The notes under the pieces: model-generated
Database searches by the model: none
Told to the model about the DNA's origin: nothing
The model's input: only the letters and a program-made list of their open reading frames with translations
In this document: positions 22,392 to 33,862 of the stretch, in pieces
Layout: the number at the start of each line of letters is the position of its first letter
How positions within the stretch are numbered: position 1 is the first letter of the stretch
DNA from: Mesocentrotus franciscanus
Taxonomy: Eukaryota > Echinodermata > Echinoidea > Camarodonta > Strongylocentrotidae
Assembly (NCBI GenBank): GCA_037976565.1
Contig: CP137668.1
Location: forward strand, 34,796,088-34,860,087
Length of the DNA stretch: 64,000 nt
Reading direction: 5' to 3'
Program-made: the position numbers and the translations under genes

Positions 22392-22759
22392 GGTGATCAC
22401 CTCGTTAGGGCCACTCATTAAACCGGTTTCCTAAAGAAACGAGTGTAAAATGCTGTTATTAAAAGAAAAAAGGCTTAAATGAGGGCTAAAGATTGACAGC
22501 CAAGGAGACCGACAACCCATCAAACCAACGTTGTAGGTCTCGTGACCATTCTCCCAACACTTTTAGGGTTCATGAGACTGACGGCCCACAAGGCCGTTAT
22601 CCTCATGTGCTTTCTTGTTACTTTTTAGAGGGTCAACGCCATACTTTTACATTGTTCAATGTAATACAGGGCCCCGAAGTACAACACCATTGTAATTGCT
22701 GGTCGGTCAGTCCGGGTGAAAGACTGCTGAATAAATACATGAATAACTAGAAAAATGCG

Positions 22760-23460
22760 ACTGCGTCTCCTATATGACTCCGCCCTAACGAATCACAATG
22801 AAAACAAAATGCCTATCTTTTGTGGTTCTTGAGATATCGCAATACCAACGCTAAAACCTGTAATTTCATGAAATGATCTCTATGACATTTTACCTTTGAA
22901 CCCAAGATCTGATCAGATCATCTTCTTATGTTGATACATACTTTATCACCAAGTTTGAGCCTCGCAACTCTAGTTATAATAATAATATTGATAATAGTGG
23001 GTTCTTGTATAGCGCTCATGTCTGTCAGATTTAACACTCCTGGCTCTCCACAATTATATTCCTGGCTTTAGCACAGTGGTTCCTGAGATATCACGAGATC
23101 GAGGCTATATCTAGAATTTCAGAAATTGACCTCTGTGACCTCTGACCTTTGACCTATTAGCCCACAATCTAATCAGATTGTCTTCCTATGTACATAATAT
23201 TACCAAGTTGAGCCTCATACATGTAGTGGTTCTTGAGATTTTGCAATAACGAGGCTAATATCTGGAATTTCAGAGTTTGACCTCCGTGACCTTTGGCCTT
23301 TGACCCAGTTACTTCAAAATCTAAAAAACATATTGTTTTCATTTGAAAATACATACTATAATCAAATTGAGGTTCATGTCTCATGTGGTTCTTGAGATAT
23401 CGCGTTAACGAGAAAGTGTTACAGACGTACGGACAAACCGAAAACATAATGCCTCTATAT
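22760..23460. repeat. Dispersed repeat with tgacctttgaccc units
   Basis: Three imperfect units of about 150-200 bp each carry gacctttgacc-type words, a caatct/aatct-agat block, and wggttcttgagatatcgc (near 22830, 23090 and 23270-23400). The run ends acggacaaaccgaaaacataatgcctc. This pattern belongs to a widespread non-coding repeat of marine invertebrates. The open frames across it are not genes. Confidence 0.6.
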
Positions 23461-23559
23461 CACTACCTTCGGTTTACGAAAGATACAACATATTTATGAA
23501 ATCAAATTGCACTTCTGCTAACATTTTTACAATCGAATGTTCTTGTCGGTAAATCTTAC

Positions 23560-24116
23560 ACATGAGTAGGTTATGAACGGTCACATCAAGAAAGCGTATA
23601 AGGCAACATCTTATGGCATCCACAAAATTGGTAAAATTCGAAAATTTCTAGATAAATCCAATACTGAACAACTTATTATCCATGCATTTGTCACTATCAT
23701 TTCAGACTACTGCAACGGCCCTTCTTGTTAATCGACCGCCCTCCCGCCCCCCTCCCCCTCCAGCGCATCAAAAACCTCAACGCTGACAATTCAAAATTCT
23801 TATCCTTGCCTTTAAAATCCGCAATAGTGCCCGCCCAACATATCTTTCAGAATTTATGAAATCTAAGGCGCCTCCTTCCCGACTACGGGCTCCCACTTTT
23901 TCCAAGCTCCAACTTTTGTTTAGTCCGCGCGTAAAGACGCGTTACGGTAACAGAGCTCTGTCTGTCGCCGCTCCCAAACTTTGGAATAGCTTCCCTCCTA
24001 ATATCCAAAATGCTCCCTCCCTACACATCTTTAAAACCATATTTAATTTTTTAAAATTCAAATCTCTCTTAGCAATTAAATTTTACGTCATATCTATGCT
24101 TCTACTTATTTTTTAG
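23560..24116 (+). mobile_element. LINE 3' fragment (plus strand)
   Basis: The frame at 23856-24116 ends with the typical C-terminus of CR1/L2-like ORF2 proteins (RYGNRALSVAAPKLWNSF, NAPSLHIFK). Upstream, DYCNGPSC-like remnants are broken by stops. A sister fragment lies at 61840-62229. Its 3' UTR appears to resume near 25700, beyond an antisense LINE inserted into it. Confidence 0.75.
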
Positions 24117-24119
24117 CAG

Positions 24120-25690
24120 ATGTTTCTGCATTTATTGAAAAATCAAATACAAAATATTCAATTAACACTAATAGTACATAATATAATTGATGTACATGAA
24201 ATGTGACAATTGAAAAAGAATAAAATACATACATATCATTAAAAAATTGAAAGAATGGAGGTAAATCAAAGAATCAAGGTAAATGCAGAGGCCAACTATC
24301 GTAAGCATGAATGCTTGAGTCGATAGCAGCCGGGAGCGGGTGGGGGCACATGAAGCTGTTATAGGAGTATGTAGGAGAATAGAGTGCCACGTATGCATAT
24401 TTTTTTCAGAAAGTAGCTATATAAAAAGTGGGAAGAAAGAAAAAAAAGAAGAAAAAAAGAAGAACAAATTGCAATTGTGTGCATGTGGGTGTGTGCGGGT
24501 GAAGTAAGTGTCCAACTTGTTTTGTTCATGAACCGGTCATCTTAAATTAATTTGTATAAACACAAATTAAAATCGCAACGACCCTTATAACGTTAATGAA
24601 TATTTGGATTCGAAATATTTTTTCATTGAGGCTTTGAATGAATAAAGAGATGCAGAGTGTTTTATATTGTCAGGTAAAACATTCCAAATGTCTAGACCAT
24701 GGTGTCTTATCGATTTATAGGCCATAATAAGTTTGGGGTTAGTTAAATGGAAGTCAGATGAGTGTCGTGTAGGATACGAATGTACATTACTATTGTACAC
24801 ACAAATATTTCGAAATGCTAATGGTAAAAATGACAATTTTTAATGTTTTTAGTTCATAAAATATTGGATCAGTATGGGCTATATAATGTGAATGTGTACA
24901 AATACGGAGTGCTTTCTTTTGGAGATGATATATTAACATAATGTTCATCTTATTACTATTACCCCATAGTCCCATACTATATGTTACAATAAGATATGTA
25001 TGACAACATGAACGAATTGTAAAGCATCAATAGGGACTTTTGTGAAAGATAATATTTAATTTATACAGACTGCCTATGCTTCTCGAGACTAACATGCAAA
25101 TGTTATTAATATGACTATTCCAAGTTAGATTTGAATCAATCATTACACCTAAGAATTGTGTAACTTATTTTTCAATCATGGGCATGTCATCTATAACAAT
25201 ATTATATCGAAGTACATGTTTGGAGTGTATGTTTTTGAAACAAATTGAATTAGTCTCATTTATATTTAGAGAGGGTTTATTGGATTTGAACCAAAATGAT
25301 GATAATTTATTTAATTATAAATTGAGGGTTGTAATAAGAATGTTTAAGTATTTATGTGAATAAAATACGTTAGTATCATCTGCAAACAAAACGTAAGTTA
25401 GGAGTAGTGATGCATTAACAATATCATTCACATATATTAAAAACAGTAGGGGACATTAGATAGAGCCTTGTGGTACTCCGCATTTAATGGTGGAAATGTT
25501 ACAGGTTTTAATTTTAAAATAACATATTGACGTCTATTACGCAAATAGTCTTCAAACCAAGAAAGTACAGTCCCTCTAACTCCATATGCTTTTAAGTTAC
25601 GAATTAATATACGATGGTCCATGGTATCGAAGGCCTTCGATAAGTCCATAAATACACCTACAGTGTGTTCTATTTTAGAGATGGAATCAG
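24120..25690 (-). mobile_element. Degenerate LINE nested in another LINE
   Basis: Minus-strand frames, in order, carry LSKAFDTMDHRIL (25649 down), a broken GVPQGS-stop, FADDT in the intermediate frame, a thumb region (GLWGNSNKMN, 24975 down) and a C-terminal region (YPTRHSSDFHL, DIWNVLP, 24836 down). Frameshifts and stops disable it. It interrupts the 3' UTR of the plus-strand LINE: sequence at 24105 continues at about 25704 when compared with the intact copy near 62280. A poly-A-rich stretch near 24440 may mark its tail or a separate insertion. Confidence 0.7.
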
Positions 25691-25718
25691 TTATTTTGTC
25701 ATTTTGTAGTTCATATCA

Positions 25719-26560
25719 TATCAGTATTTTATATTATGTATCATGTAACATTGCAATGTTGGTGCTGTTGTCCTAGCTTTCTACTTGGTAGAAGTAAATG
25801 CTAGGACAACATCACCATGGCGCCTAGAAACAAAGCATTAGGCGCCTTAACATTCACCCTATTATTATTATCATTTTGTCGGTTTAAACTCTTCCGACAA
25901 ATTAAAAATCTGCTGACAAACCACCGTAACAGCTCTATGAGGAATATCAACTCTGCGCCCCCCTTTCGGTTACGGTAGTGGGCTTTCGTGCGACATGATG
26001 GATCACATGTTTGATATTTCGAATGATATAAGAAAAAACAAACAACAACGAAAAATAAAACATCAACAGAAATCGAGAGCCCGGGGAATCCCTGATGCGG
26101 TTGAATCCCATCAAGGAATCCAAAGCCCGTGTGACGTCAATAAAATGTCAAGGATGTGGCCAGTTTACACCGCCCCCGTACCCGTATCAGTATTTTATAT
26201 CATGTATTATGTAACATTGTAATTTTGGTGCTGTTGTCCTAGCTTTCTACTTGGTAGAAGTATATGCTAGGACAACAGCACCATGGCGCCTAGAAACATA
26301 GCATTAGGCGCGTTAAAATTCACCCTAATCCTATAATTATTATTATTATTTGGTCGGTTTTAACTCTTCCGACAAATTTAAAATCTGCTGACAAACCACC
26401 GTAACAGCTCTGTGAGGAATATCACCTCTGCGCTATCCCCCTTTCGGTGACGGTAGTGGGCTTTTTGCGACATGAATCCAAAGCCCGTGTGACGTCAATA
26501 AAATGTCAAGGATATGGCCAATTTACACCTAAATCGTATCAACATTCAATACATTCAGCG
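25719..26560. repeat. Tandemly duplicated unit with perfect hairpins
   Basis: Two units start at 25719 and 26184 with tatcagtattttatat. Each contains a hairpin. In unit 1, 12 bp pair (TGTTGTCCTAGC, 25766-25777 with 25800-25811). In unit 2, 17 bp pair perfectly (GGTGCTGTTGTCCTAGC, 26227-26243 with 26266-26282), enclosing an inner TTCTAC/GTAGAA hairpin. Each is followed by ccatggcgcctagaaac and a ggtcggttt...ccgacaaat inverted word. A third copy is at 62310-62460. It is probably part of the 3' region of a LINE or a MITE. Confidence 0.85.
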
Positions 26561-26599
26561 AAACCCTTCACAGTGAAATATGTTACAGTTCACTAAAAC

Positions 26600-27180
26600 T
26601 CTATTTTTGTAGCCTTGTAACTTTCAAAATTTGTCAAATTTCCGTCTGTGCCTATTCGCCCGTTGGTCATGCACGAAAATGAAAATACAATTGGCATTAA
26701 AAAAAATCATTCATTCAGTTTTCATAAAAATACGCAATGTCAAATAAACATGTATTAACATAGAATCACAAATGAGAACTAGATATGACAAATATATATA
26801 TATAGGACATAAATATAAATAATGTAACACAGCAATACATGTTGTGCATGACAAAGTATTTACAAAAACACGAAAACACACCACAATTAAAAACGACAAA
26901 GTCCAGAGTAATACATTCCATGAACAGGGAAACCAGAAAACATAACAGATAGTTAGAAATAGAGAGACGTAATTAGAGCAGAGATAAGAGACAACAGAAT
27001 AAGGACATTGTAGTGAGACTGAGAGAAAGTCGAAGGGAGCGGGACTTGAGCAGAGTAGAGGTAAAATGAAACAGAAGGGGAGGAGGTGGTAAAGCGGAGA
27101 AACAAGCATAGTGTACATAGTGTACGAAGCTATGCCCGTTAAAATATACGTCCTTTATATTTGAAGTCCACACACGCAAA
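26600..27180. repeat. Dispersed repeat shared with 62630-63115
   Basis: Long stretches match the later copy (gtcaaataaacatgtat, atagaatcacaaatgagaa, aacgacaaagtccagaraaa, gctatgcccgttta). The order relative to the hairpin repeat is the same in both places, so a larger unit was copied. The minus-strand hydrophobic open frames here are products of biased composition. Confidence 0.75.
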
Positions 27181-27463
27181 CTGACATGGGCATGATGGGT
27201 AAACGAAATGAACGGTGTGGAAATACAAGAACATATTCACTTGCCTAAATTTTCGTTCACTCTTAATACATATACTAGCACTGTCGCTGATGTTGGTTTG
27301 CTGTGGAAGCTGGAAATGAAATACTGTACACTGTAATTATGTTCCGGTACCACCCGTTTTATTATGTCGTACATACATACAGGAGTATGAAAGTGCCAGG
27401 GTAGACAGTCATGAATAAACATGAATATGACGTCATGATACGTCATCAGCATCGGTCAAATAC

Positions 27464-28108
27464 GTGCCTTCACGGTTGTTTCATCGCAAAGCATGTCGGG
27501 ACATATTTCTAGTACGGAAGTAGATTTTCACAATCGCCGCGATCAGCTGTTCCATTGCCAACAACGGGAGTTTTATCCTGTCGCATCAACATCATAATCT
27601 TGTACAGGATCCGTTATTCTGCAGTGATTTTCTTTCATTTCAGTACGAGTTGTACGGTAAGAAACCAAAGTTTGGGATTATGCATTTTTATGACGATCCT
27701 TCAAAAAATAAAGCTGATAATACGAAGTAAAGTGGGCTAATGAGAGTGGGTCCCTTTGTATGAATATGTAGTCCCAAATGTTCAAATGTGTGTGTATGTG
27801 CAGTTTGCGTCGGTAGTTTGCCCTGTTAAGCTGCTAAACACTCGTGTTTTAGGTTGAAGTATCGTCATATAAATACATAATCACAAACTTTTGTTTCTAA
27901 CCGTACAAATGATACTGGAATTAATGAAAGAAAATCACTGCAAAAAAACGGACCCTGTACATAGCTTTACAAGATTATGATGTTGATTCGACAGGATAAA
28001 AATCCCGTTGTTGGCGATGGAACAGCTGATCGCGGCGAAGCTGAAAATCTACTCCCGCACTAGAAATATGTCCCGGTATGCTTTGCGATGAAACAACCGT
28101 GAAGGCAC
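27464..28108. repeat. Long inverted repeat / fold-back element
   Basis: The left arm (27464 to about 27708) starts gtgccttcacggttgtttc. The right arm (about 27853-28108) is its near-complement, ending gaaacaaccgtgaaggcac. Arms are about 245-255 bp around a spacer of roughly 145 bp. They share gatcagctgttcc, tcctgtcg-atcaacatcataatc and gcagtgattttctttcatt. This is probably a fold-back MITE; I could not identify a clear target duplication. Confidence 0.88.
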
Positions 28109-28529
28109 ATATTATACTGTGCAATACAGTGGACCGCGGTCGTCGTTGACTTACCATAGATGTGACTTGAACGCAACGGAGATCTCAATCATGATTCTAT
28201 GACGTCATTAGCGTGGCTTGCTTCCGGTTCAAAACAGCAGCCGACAGTCGACCGTTAACAAATTCAGAAAGCGCGTGCCAAAGTTGACCTATACTTCCTG
28301 GGTCAAACTGCGCAGTGTGATGCACAGGGGGCTGGGCTTGAAATGAGCGAGAATCAGCGTTGATGGAAAATCGCTTGAACAATCTCCCGCAGTAAACGTG
28401 TTTTGTAATGGCGTTTTGATTTGTGATTCATGTTTGTGATTTTAGCTTCAATAAATCGCTTGAACGCACCCTTACAGTCTACGGTATGTGTGGGGTTTTG
28501 CGCAATGTACATGATTTTTTTTTTACTAC

Positions 28530-28690
28530 GGCCGGGCGTGGCTCCACTCGATAATAATAAGCCGTTGAAGATAATGCAAAGGAAGTTAGTGACTCACATA
28601 TTTCATCATTGATAGAAAACGTAGATACCCCTAATCAAAATAAAAAAAAGAAATATAAATGAAGGGGATATGGAGGACTACACATGCCAC
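28530..28690. repeat. Dispersed repeat shared with 59660-59830
   Basis: Both copies run from cgtggcwccactcgat through tttcatcattgatagawaa and atacccctaa/atatccctaa to atgccacgta. Different DNA follows each copy. No coding content. Confidence 0.7.
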
Positions 28691-28789
28691 GTAATGAATA
28701 GAAAGTCTCTGGGGGAGGAAACATGCAGGAGAAACAGTGAAAAAATGGCAAAGAAAGAAAGACACAGGAGAGCAGTGAATAGAGGTAGA

Positions 28790-28945
28790 GGCATCGGAAG
28801 AGAGGGGGAGAGAGAGAGGCAGAGAGGGGAGCGAGAGACATAGAGACAGAGAGAGAGAGACAGACACAGAGAGACAGAGAGAGATAGAGAGATAATAGAG
28901 AAATGAAGGAGAAATTAAGAGTGATCGAGTGAGAGAGGGAGAGAA
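28790..28945. repeat. GA-rich microsatellite
   Basis: A purine-rich run of gagagagaga and agacagagagag. The two long minus-strand frames over it (Ser/Leu-rich) are artefacts. Confidence 0.9.
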
Positions 28946-29345
28946 TGTTCGCCATCACCCCCATCATCCCGAGAATAAATCGATACCAGTGGAATAAATC
29001 TAAACCAACAAAAAAGGAAGAAAAGAAAACTGAAAGCATTTTCAATGCATTGTGAACAATAATTATACAAACAACGTAGCCGTATGTTTTGTTAGTGACG
29101 TATCCAATTGATTCTGTATAGTGTTAGGGAAAGTAGGGCCTATCACTGACTGCAACCAAACCTTACTATAATTAAAAACACTTCCTTCTTCTCTGTTACA
29201 TACATTACAAACCTCAGACATTCAAATACAGTCGAAGGTGGCGTGGCCCCTGAAAAGCATACGAGAATGCTTGTTATTGGGGACGCCCTTTTACCAAAAA
29301 AATACCACATTTTGTATCAGAAGTCAAATACACTATAAAAGAAAC

Positions 29346-29560
29346 ACGTAAATGGGAGACGCGATGGCTCAGTGGTAGAGCAGTGGTCTCGTAACCGTGA
29401 GGTCCTGGGTTCAAAACCAAGTCGATTCGGTAGTGCCCTTTGGTAAGGCATTATTCCTCATTACAAAGTCCCTCGGAGAGGATTTAAAGCCGTCGGTCCC
29501 TTGGTCGCTTACTTACAAGCATACACATGTTTTCTTGGCAGTCAGGTAAAACAAACTATA
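29346..29560 (+). mobile_element. tRNA-derived SINE
   Basis: The tRNA-like head has A box tggctcagtgg at 29365-29375 and B box ggttcaaaacc at 29408-29418, fitting the pol III internal promoter consensus. A SINE body follows (gtgccctttggtaaggcatt, cctcattacaaagtccctcgg, ttaaagccgtcggtccc). The anticodon region lies around tctcgtaaccgtgagg. The conserved tail after the head, rather than a 3' end with acceptor-stem pairing, argues for a SINE and not a tRNA gene. This tail style is familiar from echinoderm SINEs. Confidence 0.85.
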
Positions 29561-30257
29561 TATATATTTATATATACGGACGGTATGACGGTGTGATATA
29601 GAGACGGTGAAAAGGGAAGGGAGAGAATGAAATAAAGAAATGCTGGCCACTTATCATTCATACAAATCAAGTAGTAATTCGGAATGTAATGTTTAAACTG
29701 ATAAAGTATGTTTGTATCTTTGAAAATCGTTCTGTTAAGGAGATAAAAATAGATCAAATAATAGATAAAGAAGTAGGAAAATACCGGACGGCTGTATACG
29801 TTCTCGGTTCACATGATATTATCATAGATTAATACATTCATATTTATATTATTTTGTTTCGTAGGGTAGGCATAAAACTTAGAATGAAAATGTATATTAA
29901 AAAGGTAGGTGTAATATAATATCATTGGCAACAGTGGCGTAGCCTAGGGAGCGGGGCTAGTCCAGTCTGTGGACCGTTTCCGTTTCGGATAAAATTACAC
30001 ACCCTCAACGTTGACAGTAGACCTTGCCATTCTTCTCATTCTGTACCCCGATAACGATTCCTTTCGACGGTACTTGGGGGATCGCGCGATGAGTGGAGAC
30101 AACGCGCTGTGTGTGGGGCATATGCGTGTGATAGAAGAAAACAAAAACGGACAGAAGCTGGACTAGGGCGGGGCACGCGCCACCCTCCCCCAATCGAATG
30201 GCAAAAAAGAGATGATGGCGAGGGGACAAATGGGTAAAGTTTGCCCAAAAGTTGGTT
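29561..30257. other. Anonymous DNA with a partial CAGTGGCGTAGCC repeat
   Basis: Near 29934 cagtggcgtagcct opens a repeat whose later part (caccctcccccaatcgaatggc, 30181-30203) recurs inverted near 61650. No gene is supported; the minus-strand frames at 30005-30356 lie in this repeat. Confidence 0.45.
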
Positions 30258-30557
30258 GGATACATCAGGCGCGGATCCAGGGGGGGGGGGCAAATTTGAA
30301 ATTATGCGAGCCAAATATTGGTACGTTATGGTGACCATCAGTGGCGTAATGAGCAAAAACTTTTTTTTTTTTTTTGGGGGGCAGATTTAAAAAAAATCCG
30401 CATCACCCCCACTCTTACATGCAAGCCCCGCTGAAGGTTTTTTCAGAGTAGGTGGGGGAGGCTAAAGTGTTTACAAGCAGATAGAGCCTAGCGTAAATTA
30501 CGTTGGCGTGGGTTCTAGGGGTAAAGCCCCGGCGGGGGTCAAGGAAGCTCAGGGGGT

Positions 30558-30836
30558 ATGGGCATTAAGTTACGGTCAGATGAGCATATTTTGATACCTT
30601 ATTCATGTCACTGGCAGGTCACTAATTGGCGTAGGGTCCAGGGGGCTGAGCCCCCTGAAACTCAGGGATTTGAGGCATTTCATAACAGTCGGATAATAAT
30701 TCAGGGGGCCGCCTTACGTCCCCTGAAGGGGTCGAGGGGGCGGAGCCACCGGAGGCTCAGGGGTTTTAGGCATTTTAATACTTACGGTTAGATGAGCATA
30801 TTTTGATACCTTATATGTGACACTGGCAGGTCACTA
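30558..30836. repeat. Two-copy direct repeat inside the composite
   Basis: The word gatgagcatattttgatacc and the following cactggcaggtcacta occur at about 30577-30623 and 30790-30836, about 213 bp apart. The GC-rich segment between includes cagggggctgagccccctga, itself palindromic. Confidence 0.8.
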
Positions 30837-30923
30837 TTCTTTCTTTCTTTCTTCCTATTTCTCTTTAATATACTTTAAAAAAAAAAAAGGGCTGGGGGAG
30901 CTCGAGGCCGCCGAGCCCCGCCG

Positions 30924-31678
30924 CACAGTGGGCCAGGGATGAGCCAAAGTGCGCCTAAACTCATTTTTGGCGATTTTTTTTTTTTTTTTTTTTGCCCAGT
31001 TTAAAGATAATACATTGAAGAATACCTTAGTAAAATATTTAATTCCGGTATGCACAATAAGGGTATAAATTTACTCCTTCAAACAGCAAAATTTTACATA
31101 TTCACAGTTTTAGTGCAAAAGTTACTATTTTTATAAATCTTTCAATTTAACACGGAGTTTCTAAGCTATTGATATAAAATTGCTCTCACAAATTCCTGAT
31201 AGTTTATTTCACTGCATGAATGGGTTAAAATTGATAGAAACACAATGTTCATAATATCTTTTAGGGTAATTCTCTGAAAAATGGACTAATTATCCATGTC
31301 TTTATAAATCCAGAGGAAATGTTTAGATTTCCAGGGATTTCCACTTTAATTTTATTACCAACTCTTTCTCTAATGTCTAAGCTTTAAGTTGATACCAGAT
31401 TTGGCTGCCCTCTTTAGCCTGTTTCTATGTTATCGCCGATTTTCCTTGCCACATTGCCCCGAAAAATGTGTTTATTTAGGTCCGCGGTGTCAGTCACGCG
31501 CCCCCACTCGCCGTAATTTATGACCGCGAATCCCTCATGATTCAGCCGCGGACCAAAATTAACACATTTTTCGGGGCAATGTTGCAATGAAAATCGGCTC
31601 TAACATAATAATCCGCAAAAGGCCGCATCACCAAAAAATGAGTTTTGGCGCACTTTTGTTCCTCCCTGGCCCACTGTG
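30924..31678. mobile_element. Transib-like MITE with RSS-heptamer ends (CACAGTG)
   Basis: Both ends read CACAGTGGGCCAGGGA inward, continuing as about 50-bp inverted repeats (aaagtgcgcc and aaactcatttttggcga against their complements at 31629-31678). The 5-bp duplication CGCCG lies at 30919-30923 and 31679-31683. CACAGTG-type termini with a 5-bp GC-rich CGNCG target are hallmarks of Transib and ProtoRAG elements, relatives of the RAG recombinase. A-rich bases (ccaaaactc) lie about 23 bp inside the heptamer, a weak match to an RSS nonamer. No transposase is encoded, so it is non-autonomous. Confidence 0.75.
31426..31608. repeat. Long hairpin inside the Transib-like MITE
   Basis: The arm at 31426-31487 (from tatgtta through gccgattttc and attgccccgaaaaatgtgtt to ggtccgcgg) pairs with 31546-31608, leaving a loop of about 58 bp. 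Mismatches are few. It may be a second, nested fold-back element or a structural part of the host MITE. Confidence 0.85.
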
Positions 31679-31944
31679 CGCCGTTCCGCGGGCCCTGACA
31701 TGTTGGCCTTTGGATAAGCATATTTCTTGCCTGACTGTGAATTTAGGAATTTGTAATTTTCCAACAAACGTATAAAAAAGTATAATTTACTAAAAAATGA
31801 GGAAAAATCTCGGAAAATTATGTCATTTCAGCAAGATTTGTATATTACCGGTATCGAATGAGAAATAAACCATGTTTGAATTATATATATATATTTTTTT
31901 TGGGGCAACTGCCCCCCAAGCCCCTCCCACACCAGTACGCCAGT

Positions 31945-32394
31945 GCCCCCGATCCACGCCTTGTTGGCGGGAACAATCGCAACTGATCTCTCCTACCTTT
32001 CTTCTTTCTCTTTTTTTCTTTCCCTTTCCCTTTCCTTCTTCTCTCTCTTTTAGGTTTGCTGGGGGGGGGGCAAGGGCCTTTCGGCCCCCGATCCACACGT
32101 TGTTGGCGGGATTAATCGCAACTGAACTCCGGCTTCTTTTCAGCCTGTTCTTTTCTTCTTCCTCCTTTTTTTTTCCCCTTCCTTCTCTCTTTTTTTGGCG
32201 GGGGGACAGGCAAAGGCCTTTTGGCCCCCGATCCAAAATTTGTTTGCGGGAAAATTGCAACTGATATTCCCCTTCTTTTCTTTTCTTCTTCCTCTTTTTT
32301 TCCTTCCCTCTATCTCCTACTTTCCTTTTTTCTTTCCCTTTCCTTCCTTCTCTCTTATTTTTTTGATGAGGGGGGGGGGGAGGTAGCAGCCTGG
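31945..32394. repeat. Tandem array of about 140-170 bp units
   Basis: Three units each begin ggcccccgatcca, continue ttgttggcggga...atcgcaactga and a long pyrimidine tract (cttctttctctttttttc type), and end gggggggcaagggccttt-like. A fourth, interrupted unit continues at 33866-34035 after the LINE insertion. Frames read in both directions are low-complexity. Confidence 0.85.
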
Positions 32395-33862
32395 GAGGTT
32401 CAAGTTCAAGTTCATTTATTCAAAACCACACAAAACATGATATAATCTTTTAAATAGAAAAGAGACTGGTAATAGTACATTAAACAACATATTAACTTGA
32501 TTACATCACATAATGAATGATTTTAGGACCCCTTTAGAAGCTAAGCTTGTGAGCGGGGCCCTATAGTCTACAAAACACATTCATAAACAATATGGCTAGG
32601 TGAATAAAAAGAATAACGTATATTCAAGGGATGGAAATACTAAGCTACAGAATATAGAACACACAAATACTCTCACACACGCACGCACACACAAACACAC
32701 ATACACAGCAAACACACTGATGAGTAGGTCCTCAGTGGTCAAAAAGCATTATTAAGATAGTCTACAAGAAAAAATTGATGTCAGTCTTTCAAGTAGGTAC
32801 GTTTTTGATAACCTTCTAAACCTAGAAAGAGTTGTACTATTTTTTATATCTTCAGGCAAACTGTTCCATTCTTTAATGCAAGAGATATGGAAAGAGGTCA
32901 GAGTGACATTTGTTCTAGCAAAAGGCTGATGAATAAGACCCCTTTGACGTGTATTATAATTATGAATTTGTGAGTTCTGACGGAATAAATCTTTTAACGT
33001 ACATTCATGAGGCATAGACTGAAGTTTAGTAATAAACAATACGCAATTGAACGACACAAGTCCATTTAGTGGTAAAAATCTCAGTCGAAGGAACAATGGA
33101 GAACTTGGATATCTATAATTAGAATTAGTAATAAGCCTTATTGCTTTCTTCTGCAATACTCTCAACTTATCAATATATGACTGTGTTTCCCCAAGCAACA
33201 TTACAATATGTCAAATAAGGGAGAATAATACTATTATATAATGTTATCAATACTCTTTCGGGTAAAATAAATTTTAATCTAAAAATGACACCTACACTTC
33301 GAGACAACTTTGTGCATACAACATCTAAATGATTTTTCCAAGATAAATGCTCATCCATAGTTAACCCTAAAAACTGAACATTTTCACTAAGCGCAACATT
33401 ATGTCCTCCAACATTAAGAAAAGTAATACCATCTGGAAGCTTTTTACCCTTTGAGCGAAAAATAACACATTTGGTCTTTTGAACATTCAACAATAACTTA
33501 TTACAACAATACCATGCATACAGTTTCTGAATCTCTTGATTCGCAATTAGTAATACATCTTCAGCCTTCTTATCAGCCAGCAGCAAGCTGGTATCATCAG
33601 CAAAAAGTGAGTATGAGAATAATTTTGATGAGTGTATTATATCATTTATATAGATCAAAAACAAAAGGGGACCTAGAACAGAACCCTGAGGTACACCATA
33701 TTTAATAGAAGCAAGTTGGGAACTAGTACCATCCACCACAACAAATTGAGTCCTGTCAAACAAATAGCTTCGGAACCAAGACAATGCTACACCGCGTATT
33801 CCATAATGCTCAAGTTTCTTGAGGAGGATGCCATGGTCAATGGTATCAAACGCCTTAGATAG
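32395..33862 (-). mobile_element. 5'-truncated LINE inserted in the tandem array
   Basis: A minus-strand LINE: RT frame 33868-33170, C-terminal frame 33201-32752, then about 350 bp of 3' UTR with a CA-rich microsatellite (32665-32710) and a terminal (GAACTT)n-like tail at 32398-32412. It splits a repeat unit whose left part ends near 32394 and whose right part resumes as gcaaggccctttcg at 33866. Confidence 0.8.

Noticed and set aside
25719..25860. Helitron 3' end (hairpin followed by CTAG)
   Set aside because: The hairpin is followed by gcgcctag, but the next base is A rather than the expected T and no TC start was found.
26711..27179. Multi-pass membrane protein frame
   Set aside because: Hydrophobic translation of an AT-rich dispersed repeat; the copy at 62.9 kb does not keep the frame.
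28631..29045. Long minus-strand Ser/Leu-rich frames
   Set aside because: Artefact of the GA microsatellite; no domain, no splice context.
29356..29430. Functional tRNA gene
   Set aside because: A and B boxes are good, but the head continues directly into a SINE body and I cannot pair an acceptor stem; called a SINE.
30340..31946. Additional hAT element with CAGTGGCGTA ends inside the composite
   Set aside because: Left cagtggcgtaatg and right tacgccagtg are similar, but the flanking octamers do not match, so the boundary is not supported.
31823..32445. Lys/Arg- or Phe/Ser-rich frames
   Set aside because: They translate a pyrimidine-rich tandem array in both directions.
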